A DNA stretch of 9,601 nt from Planctomycetota bacterium (GTDB lineage Bacteria; Planctomycetota; Planctomycetia; Pirellulales; Lacipirellulaceae): the NCBI GenBank assembly GCA_022615465.1, contig JAKEGR010000318.1, forward strand, positions 1 to 9,601. Reading direction: 5' to 3'. Below are positions 1 to 4,978 of the stretch, in pieces. Position 1 is the first letter of the stretch; each line of letters begins with the position of its first letter. The notes beneath the pieces were generated by a model. That model was not told where the DNA came from. It searched no databases and was given only the letters and a program-made list of their open reading frames with translations. A program made the position numbers and the translations under genes.

Positions 1-594
1 GATCGTGAGGACGTTGGTCTTCGCAACGAGCGTAAGCTTCCTGCCCTTGGGGTTGTTACGCCGGCGGGTCAACTCGAAGGCATAGCGGATGCAGCGTTCG
101 CAACCGCGGCGTGTGTAGATGGCCATCTGCGTGGCCACTTCGTGCGGCGTGCCTTTGTGCATGAAGCCGCCGGCGCCGCAATACAGGTCTTCGGTGTTCT
201 CGCGGACGACGACGAAGTTGATGTCCTCCGGGCCTTTATTCTTGAGCGGTGTCTCGACGCCGGGGAAGAGTTTTACGGGGCGGAGGTTGATGTACTGGTC
301 AAGGCCGAATCGCAAGTCAAGCAGCAGTTTGCGTTCGAGGATTCCAGGCGCAACCTCGGGGTGGCCAACCGCGCCCAGCAGAATCGCATCGAACTTGCGG
401 AGTTGGTCGAGGCCGTCGGACGGCAGGGCTTCGCCTGTCTTGAGGTAGCGATCGCCGCCCCAGTCGAAATGGGTAAGTTCGAACTTGATGCCTTCCAACT
501 TGGCAACTGCATTCAAAACCTTGACACCCTCGGCGGTCACTTCAGGGCCGGTCCCGTCGCCGCCCAGGACGGCAATTTTCTTCACTTTGCTCAT
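1..594 (-). CDS. leuB: 3-isopropylmalate dehydrogenase, N-terminal part (cut by window edge)
   Basis: The reverse strand encodes 198 residues starting MSKVKKIAVLGGDGTGPE and stays open to position 1, so the C-terminus lies outside the window. The family carries out NAD-dependent oxidation and decarboxylation of 3-isopropylmalate in leucine biosynthesis in the cytoplasm. Seen here: the N-terminal GGDGTGPE motif, LLGAVGHPE near residue 77, a substrate-helix segment ERKLLLDLRFGLDQYINLRP around residues 86-107, and VVVRENTEDLY near 130. The combination PGxLERxLLLxLRFxLDxxINLRP is what I recall of the mycobacterial/actinobacterial LeuB branch, which favours LeuB over isocitrate, tartrate or D-malate dehydrogenase. 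RENTEDLY also occurs in isocitrate-type relatives, so substrate assignment is not certain. The missing C-terminal part carries the rest of the catalytic and NAD-binding residues. The ATG at 594 is chosen because it sits directly before the beta-strand leading to GGDG; the Shine-Dalgarno is weak. It is transcribed away from the exported-protein gene. Confidence 0.85.
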   Translation of the reverse strand, partial: MSKVKKIAVLGGDGTGPEVTAEGVKVLNAVAKLEGIKFELTHFDWGGDRYLKTGEALPSDGLDQLRKFDAILLGAVGHPEVAPGILERKLLLDLRFGLDQYINLRPVKLFPGVETPLKNKGPEDINFVVVRENTEDLYCGAGGFMHKGTPHEVATQMAIYTRRGCERCIRYAFELTRRRNNPKGRKLTLVAKTNVLTI

Positions 595-646
595 GATCTC
601 TACAATCGCCTCGCTCGCTCGTGGTGGATGTTGGCCGTCTGATTCA

Positions 647-661
647 TCTTGTCCGACAAGA
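647..661. promoter_or_regulatory. 15-bp perfect palindrome at the predicted leuB transcription start
   Basis: TCTTGTCCGACAAGA has perfect 7-nt arms around a single central base. It lies at the +1 position predicted from the putative leuB promoter and about 53 bp before the leuB ATG. It could be an operator for a dimeric repressor or, in RNA, a 6-bp stem with a 3-nt loop at the 5' end of the message. No known regulator is assigned. Confidence 0.35.
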
Positions 662-666
662 GACCA

Positions 667-695
667 ATTCTATCAGTCCGGCAGCGGTTACGAAA
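667..695 (-). promoter_or_regulatory. Putative extended -10 promoter for leuB
   Basis: On the minus strand the -10-like hexamer TAGAAT (667-672) is preceded by TG at 674-675, forming an extended -10 element. A poor -35-like TTTCGT lies at 690-695 with a 17-bp spacer. Transcription would start near 660, giving a leader of about 65 nt to the leuB ATG. Assigned by eye only; the -35 match is weak. Confidence 0.35.
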
Positions 696-954
696 CAGCA
701 CGGAGGCACGTTTCCCCGGGTGCCATGAATCCTTGCGGCACATACCGCTTCACTGCCGCCGAGCCACTCGTAATCGGCACGCTCGCTACAGTTGGTCAAA
801 TGGACGCTCATTTTCACCATTCGCAGCGTTTACTCCAGCAAGATGAAGAACAACCAATTTGCAACATGTTCCAGCGATCGGCCACAAGTCAAAGCGAACG
901 GCCACGGACTGCCGAAATCGATGAAGGCGGATGCTCGGTCTGGATTGGAATGCC

Positions 955-1719
955 ATGGTCACACACTCCCCCAAGATAACCATGCTGCTTGGCGTCTCGG
1001 CAGGCGTGGTTCTTGCCATGCCGGCTGCGGGACAGGGCACGCCTGGCATGCCGATCGGAAACCCCGGCTCAGTCGTTTATGCAAGTCCCTTGCCGGTCAG
1101 CGGTACCATCACTCCGATGGAACGTGTGTTTTGCTTCGACGTCACGAAAGACTGGGTCTTTCAAACGTGGGACCGAAAATCGATCATTTCAAGTAACGTG
1201 GGCTTGTACGGTGTACGTGTTCCCCTGGTGACGGGCACAGGCATCCAAGACCTCGCTGGCTCCCTAACCTACTTTTTCAATTCCAACGGCCAGATCGAGC
1301 ATATTTCGTTCCGCGGCCACACGGGCGACCCAGCGCCTCTGATGGGATTTCTCATTCCCAGCCATGCGTTTCAGCGTCAACCGGCACCACCAAACGTACA
1401 CGTCTATCAGGTGAAGTGGACTAGCCGGCCGCAGAGCGAACTTCGGATTCGTCCGGAGACTGTCGTGTCCTCCACTTCGCCGCACAACAATTATGCCGTC
1501 GAGCTGGAGCTTGCCCGACCGGGTTCACAACGCCTGTTGCCGCCGCGCGAACCACCGCCGCAGCTTGTGCCGGTTGCTCCGCCACCCCCCTCCGCGACGG
1601 CGAACGGTGAAGCCGCCACGGGCGACGAAACGAAGGGCAGCGACTCCTATTTCGATCAGGTTCGCTACGCAACGCCAGTGGAGCGAGACCAGATTTATCG
1701 GACACGCTGGCCGAATTGA
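955..1719 (+). CDS. Exported protein of unknown function with proline-rich C-terminal region
   Basis: The product is 254 residues. Residues 1-27 look like a Sec signal peptide: a short basic start (MVTHSPK), a hydrophobic core LLGVSAGVVLAM, and a small-residue cleavage region PAAG before Q27. The ATG at 955 gives this clean signal; the frame also opens at 931, which would add eight residues (MLGLDWNA), and an internal ATG at 982 would shorten the signal. Neither start has a strong ribosome-binding site. The mature part has a globular stretch (about 55-165) with W67, W72, RVPLVTGT, LAGSLTYFF and ISFRGHTGD, reading as alternating beta-strands, then a proline-rich tract (about 195-213) and an acidic/polar tail ending in RTRWPN. 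I have an impression that similar proteins occur in planctomycetes, but I cannot name the family and assign no function. It is 65 bp upstream of the acetyltransferase gene on the same strand, so co-transcription is possible. Confidence 0.8.
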   Translation: MVTHSPKITMLLGVSAGVVLAMPAAGQGTPGMPIGNPGSVVYASPLPVSGTITPMERVFCFDVTKDWVFQTWDRKSIISSNVGLYGVRVPLVTGTGIQDLAGSLTYFFNSNGQIEHISFRGHTGDPAPLMGFLIPSHAFQRQPAPPNVHVYQVKWTSRPQSELRIRPETVVSSTSPHNNYAVELELARPGSQRLLPPREPPPQLVPVAPPPPSATANGEAATGDETKGSDSYFDQVRYATPVERDQIYRTRWPN

Positions 1720-1784
1720 CCCGCTGATTTGCGCGGTTGGCGGCCGATCTGTCGTCATCCCCCCGGAATGGCTATTCTGGTCGA

Positions 1785-2714
1785 ATGCCTGGCGAATCGC
1801 TTGATATTATTCCTTGTCCACCACACCGCACGCGGGAGGCGCTTTCGCTTGTGCTAAGCGAGGTAGCTCCCGAGCAGCGGCGTGAAGTGGCGAGTCCCGT
1901 GTGGGATGCAAACGAAGCAGCAGCCGCCCCCGTTGAGGGGCTTTACATTGCATTGCGAGGCAAGGAGGTTTGCGCAGGCGCGTGGGGACAGCGGCAGCCG
2001 GGTAACACGGCCGTCCTTTGGCCGCCGAAATGGAATGGCCGCGAGGTTGCGGGGGCCTCGGCGAGACTTGTCGCGGCGGTCGTCGGCACGCTCGACACGG
2101 CAGGCATCGCCATGACCCAGGTGTTGTTGCCGTCGCGAGAGACCGAGATCGCGTCATTGCTGCAAGAGGCACAATTCCGCTATCTCGCCACTCTCCTGTA
2201 TCTCACGTGTGAGGCAAGCGATTTTCCCACCGAACTCCCCACCAGTGGCGATCTTCAATTCGAGGCATATCACACGTCGCAGGGGGAGCGGCTCAAGGGC
2301 CTCATCGAGCAAACCTACAAAGGCACGCGGGATTGTACCGGTTTGGACGGCACTCGAGACGTTAGCGACGTCCTCGCGGGCTATCTAGCCACCGGTACAT
2401 CAGGAACGGCGAATTGGTATTTCATTCGCGCAAGTGACAGGGATGTTGGCGTGTTACTCCTGGCAGAGCACGCTGGTTCGCAGCATTGGGAGTTGGTTTA
2501 TATGGGATTGACGCCGGAAGCCCGCGGCCGCAGTTGGGGGGTGCGGATCACTCGGGAGGCGCAGTGGCTGGCGAGGCATGCCCGCGTTGAACGAATCGTG
2601 CTGGCGGTCGATTCTGCCAATCTCCCAGCGATTGCGATGTATCGTGAGGCTGGATTCGTCGCATGGGATAAGCGAGCGGTATTTGTCCGATTCAAGCCGT
2701 GCGTGATCGATTAA
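1785..2714 (+). CDS. GNAT-family N-acetyltransferase
   Basis: The product is 309 residues. GNAT enzymes transfer an acetyl group from acetyl-CoA to an amine; the substrate cannot be told from sequence. The C-terminal half (about 156-303) carries the GNAT core: VYMGLTPEARGRSWG at 238-252, whose RGRSWG matches the acetyl-CoA pyrophosphate-binding loop R/QxxGxG/A, followed by helix VRITREAQWLA, then LAVDSANLPAIAMYREAGF (273-291), the classic motif B with N279, Y286 and GF. The N-terminal half (about 5-145) also reads like a GNAT fold (GLYIALRGKEVCAGAW, later LLQEAQFRYLATLLYL) but lacks an acetyl-CoA loop, suggesting a degenerate tandem GNAT, an arrangement comparable to mycothiol synthase MshD. 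ATG 1785 is preferred over the upstream TTG 1737 because the extra 16 residues are low-complexity and not domain-like. It follows the exported-protein gene by 65 bp; no strong Shine-Dalgarno is visible. Confidence 0.85.
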   Translation: MPGESLDIIPCPPHRTREALSLVLSEVAPEQRREVASPVWDANEAAAAPVEGLYIALRGKEVCAGAWGQRQPGNTAVLWPPKWNGREVAGASARLVAAVVGTLDTAGIAMTQVLLPSRETEIASLLQEAQFRYLATLLYLTCEASDFPTELPTSGDLQFEAYHTSQGERLKGLIEQTYKGTRDCTGLDGTRDVSDVLAGYLATGTSGTANWYFIRASDRDVGVLLLAEHAGSQHWELVYMGLTPEARGRSWGVRITREAQWLARHARVERIVLAVDSANLPAIAMYREAGFVAWDKRAVFVRFKPCVID

Positions 2715-3017
2715 GGCCATGATTTCATTCAGGGATACTCCCACCTGCACGATACAGATTGGAAACGTAAGGCCAGGCATGACAACGCGTTTTTTGGAGT
2801 TCGTCGCAAATTCTCTGGTGGTAACGTGTTTCGTCATGGATCAACAGCGGGCATTGTTTGGCAGGCGAACGACCGAACATTTTTTCCACGCTTCGTTCCT
2901 CGTTGGTAAAAAAAATTTCCCGTCGCGTGATTGGCTGCAAACCAGTCATACTCCGGTCTTCACGTGCGTTCTTGGAAAGAGTTCGCCAATGTTTTCTGCT
3001 CGCAATCGGATACCCCT

Positions 3018-3045
3018 TTGACACCGGTGCTAGCAGGCGTACAAT
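3018..3045 (+). promoter_or_regulatory. Sigma70-type promoter of dnaA
   Basis: A perfect -35 hexamer TTGACA (3018-3023) is followed after a 16-bp spacer by TACAAT (3040-3045), one base off the -10 consensus. Transcription would start near 3051-3053, leaving a leader of about 195 nt before the dnaA GTG. This is the best promoter match noticed in the window's intergenic sequence. Confidence 0.7.
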
Positions 3046-3057
3046 CGGCAACTCAGA

Positions 3058-3083
3058 CGACCAACAGTGAAGACCGTTGGTCG
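3058..3083 (+). promoter_or_regulatory. Inverted repeat at the 5' end of the predicted dnaA transcript
   Basis: CGACCAAC (3058-3065) and GTTGGTCG (3076-3083) are perfect 8-nt complementary arms around a 10-nt loop. The repeat begins about six bases after the predicted transcription start. It could be a 5'-terminal RNA stem-loop that protects the message, or an operator just downstream of the promoter. It has no following T-run, so it is not a typical intrinsic terminator. Confidence 0.5.
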
Positions 3084-3165
3084 AGTGTGGGGTCCAAGTG
3101 GTAAATCTCGGCTCGGCTGATTCGGCCGGCCCTTTCTCTAGTTTGCGCTAGTTGTCCCAAGAGTC

Positions 3166-3183
3166 CGGCAGTGCGAACTGCCG
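3166..3183 (+). promoter_or_regulatory. Leader hairpin with GNRA tetraloop upstream of dnaA
   Basis: CGGCAGT-GCGA-ACTGCCG forms a perfect 7-bp, GC-rich stem closed by the stable GNRA tetraloop GCGA. It lies in the predicted dnaA leader, 64 bases before the GTG start. No poly-U tract follows, so it is more likely a structural or regulatory leader element than a terminator. Confidence 0.45.
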
Positions 3184-3233
3184 CAGGCGTGTCGCTAAGA
3201 AGGCGGCAAGCGGCGCTGGGGATATGCGCTGAC

Positions 3234-3237
3234 GGAG
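3234..3237 (+). promoter_or_regulatory. Ribosome-binding site supporting the dnaA GTG start
   Basis: GGAG at 3234-3237 is 10 bases before the GTG at 3248. An in-frame TGA at 3230-3232 rules out any longer start, so GTG 3248 is the first possible initiation codon in the frame. Confidence 0.6.
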
Positions 3238-3247
3238 TACGCAGGAC

Positions 3248-4762
3248 GTGGTCACGGAAGATTGCCAAGTTGCGGCGGTACGGGCAAAGCTGGCGGACAG
3301 GATCGGTTTGCAGCGTTACGGTCTGTGGTTTGGATCACAGACGGAACTTTCGATTGAGGCGGACTGCGTAACTGTCCGTGTTGCGAGTGCCTTCGTCCGC
3401 GATTGCCTGAGGAAGTATTTTGCCGATGATGTGCGTTCCAGTTCTCAGGCGGTGGTTGGCCGTGATCTGTCGATCGAATTCGAGATCGAGCCGGCGCTTG
3501 TGTTGAGGAAGTCCAGACAGGCATTACCAGAACCAGCCAAATCGGCGGATTTATCCAGACCGAACTCATCCGGGGATCGGTCTCCCTCCACGGTAACCAT
3601 GCCGTGCCTTGATCCGTTGGAGAAGCCGGCGGATGACAAATCGTCGGCCAAGAAAATTGTGCCGACGAGCGGAACTTCACGGCCGAACGGAGTCGCTGCC
3701 TCGTCCGCCAGCAAGATCGCGGCTGCTCGTGCCGAATTCACCTTAAGTCGAATTGTCGTTGGGCCAAGCAACGAGTACGCATACCGCGCGGCCGAGTTGA
3801 CGGCTTACGGTCGGCAGCAGGCTTCGCCGGTGCTGTTTTGCGGTCCGACCGGTGTTGGGAAGACGCACTTGCTCCGTGGCATTCAGCTCGAACACCGGCG
3901 GCGGTTTCCAAGAACCCGCGCGATTTTTCTCACGGCCGAGCAGTTCACTACGGGCTTTATCGAAGCGTTGCGGGGAAGCGGGCTGCCAAGCTTTCGTCAA
4001 AAATGCCGTGGTGCCGATTTGCTCATCGTCGACGATCTACAGTTTTTCGTCGGCAAGCAGCGGACCATCGAGGAACTGCAACACACGGTTGACACGATCC
4101 TGGCCGAAGGACGGCAGTTCGTACTCGGCAGCGACCGCGGGTTGGCGGAGTTACGAGCGCTCGGGCCGGAGCTTACTTCCCGTTTGGCAGGCGGCCTGAC
4201 GTGCGAGATTTCGCCGCCGGAGTTTGCTACTCGGTTCGGTATTCTCCGAGGCCTGCGGGATGAAATGCAGCTTTCCATTGACCACGACGTGCTGCAGATG
4301 ATCGCCAGCCAAATCACGGCCGGGGCTCGCGAGCTGCGAGGCGCGCTCCACCGGCTTGAAGCGATGAGCTTTGCGTCGAATCAGCCCATCTCGCGCGAAA
4401 TGGCCGAGGAGGCGTTGCGCGAGCTTACGCGCCAGTGTACCCGGGCCGTGCGGCTCGCGGACGTGCAGCAGGCTGTGTGCGAGGTGTTCGGGATCGAGCC
4501 CGCGCAACTCCGTTCCGATCGCAAAGGGCGGTCGCTCCATGAGCCGCGGATGCTCGCCATGTGGCTGGCGCGGAAGTACACACGCGCGGTCTGGAGCGAA
4601 ATCGGTCAGTTCTTCGGCCGCCGAAGTCACAGTACGGTAATTTCGGCTCATCACCGCGTGGAGAAACTCATCGCCGAGCAAGCGGTGATTGGAGTCAACG
4701 ACCAGAAGTGCAATGTCGAAGAAGCAATCCGCCGAGTGGAGGCGGCGTTGCGCACGGCGTAA
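3248..4762 (+). CDS. dnaA: Chromosomal replication initiator protein DnaA
   Basis: The product is 504 residues with the full four-domain DnaA layout. DnaA is a cytoplasmic AAA+ ATPase that binds and opens the replication origin. Domain I is at about 1-85; a long, polar, low-complexity linker (domain II) spans about 86-160; the AAA+ domain starts near FTLSRIVVGPSNEYAYRAA (164-182). Walker A is GPTGVGKTH (199-207), Walker B LLIVDD (258-263), sensor I GSDR (294-297, where TSDR is more usual), box VII SRL with the arginine finger R312, and sensor II in ARELRGAL (R361). All key ATPase residues are present, so it is probably active. Domain IV (about 395-504) ends in the helix-turn-helix with GRRSHSTV at 457-464; the usual motif is G-R-D-H-T-T-V, so Asp and the first Thr are both Ser here. 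No dnaN, recF or gyrB follows; the next gene is convergent and unrelated. Expression is probably driven by the promoter at 3018-3045. Confidence 0.96.
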   Translation: MVTEDCQVAAVRAKLADRIGLQRYGLWFGSQTELSIEADCVTVRVASAFVRDCLRKYFADDVRSSSQAVVGRDLSIEFEIEPALVLRKSRQALPEPAKSADLSRPNSSGDRSPSTVTMPCLDPLEKPADDKSSAKKIVPTSGTSRPNGVAASSASKIAAARAEFTLSRIVVGPSNEYAYRAAELTAYGRQQASPVLFCGPTGVGKTHLLRGIQLEHRRRFPRTRAIFLTAEQFTTGFIEALRGSGLPSFRQKCRGADLLIVDDLQFFVGKQRTIEELQHTVDTILAEGRQFVLGSDRGLAELRALGPELTSRLAGGLTCEISPPEFATRFGILRGLRDEMQLSIDHDVLQMIASQITAGARELRGALHRLEAMSFASNQPISREMAEEALRELTRQCTRAVRLADVQQAVCEVFGIEPAQLRSDRKGRSLHEPRMLAMWLARKYTRAVWSEIGQFFGRRSHSTVISAHHRVEKLIAEQAVIGVNDQKCNVEEAIRRVEAALRTA

Positions 4763-4978
4763 TCAACAGGCCACGAAACAGGTGTTGCCGCTTCCCTGCT
4801 CAGTCAGCCTGGTCTCGCTGCTCCATTTTGATGGGGTCTGGGGGACGAAGCGCGGCTTGGGTGGTCGTCGTCTTCAACCCGCTCGGCAACGTGCGATGTG
4901 AAATTGGCATCAATGTCATCATGCCTCGTATGAAATACAGCGGCACAAAGCGGGCAGCATCAGTTGGGGCAACCGGTG
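4763..4978. other. Convergent intergenic gap between dnaA and the ResB-CcsA gene
   Basis: The two genes end facing each other with 216 bp between the stops. A bidirectional terminator would be expected, but I see no stem followed by a T-run on either strand. The best local structures are a 4-bp stem GTTG-GGG-CAAC near 4965 and a pair of distant 7-mers (GTTGCCG and CGGCAAC, about 90 bp apart), neither convincing. Short frames here look like chance. Confidence 0.5.

Larger units (their letters stand above)
595..954. other. Divergent intergenic region between leuB and the exported-protein gene
   Basis: This 360-bp spacer separates divergently transcribed genes and must carry start signals for both. 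On the leuB side I see a possible extended -10 promoter and a palindrome at its predicted start. I found no convincing sigma70 promoter for the plus-strand gene. Reading frames that cross the region (for example the plus frame from 485 to 979) look like read-through of leuB antisense and do not resemble proteins I know. Confidence 0.6.
2715..3247. other. Non-coding region upstream of dnaA
   Basis: This 533-bp stretch holds no gene I can support. The left 300 bp is visibly richer in A/T runs than its surroundings: T6 at 2790-2795, T7 at 2880-2886 and A8T3 at 2909-2919. The right part holds the dnaA promoter and a leader of about 195 nt with two hairpins. I looked for a DnaA-box cluster (TTATCCACA-like 9-mers) and found only a poor match, TTTTCCACG at 2883-2891, so a replication origin here is not supported by eye. 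No clear terminator for the preceding acetyltransferase gene was found. Confidence 0.6.

Noticed and set aside
142..642. A 166-codon plus-strand frame over leuB
   Set aside because: The minus-strand LeuB frame has clear family motifs throughout; this is its antisense shadow.
2883..2891. TTTTCCACG as a DnaA box upstream of dnaA, with TTATCCAGA at 3551-3559 inside dnaA
   Set aside because: Each is an isolated imperfect match, one of them inside coding sequence; there is no cluster, so an origin is not supported.
2790..2919. T6, T7 and A8T3 runs as phased bends or an unwinding element
   Set aside because: Spacings (about 90 and 30 bp) do not form a helical phase series, and no boxes accompany them.
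2719..3021. A 100-codon plus-strand frame starting 5 bases after the acetyltransferase stop with AAGG before the ATG
   Set aside because: The translation has no recognisable domain or hydrophobic pattern, third-codon positions show no clear G/C bias like that of the true genes, and the frame ends inside the dnaA -35 hexamer. A small coupled gene is possible but not supported.
2725..3051. A 108-codon minus-strand frame in the same region
   Set aside because: It covers the dnaA promoter in antisense, has no recognisable motif, and competes with the equally unconvincing plus-strand frame.
3138..3155. Repeated CTAGTT (3138 and 3148) in the dnaA leader as tandem operator half-sites
   Set aside because: Only six bases are shared and there is no third copy; chance is likely.
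4763..4978. Terminator between the convergent genes
   Set aside because: Only 4-5-bp stems and distant inverted 7-mers were found, with no T-run on either strand.
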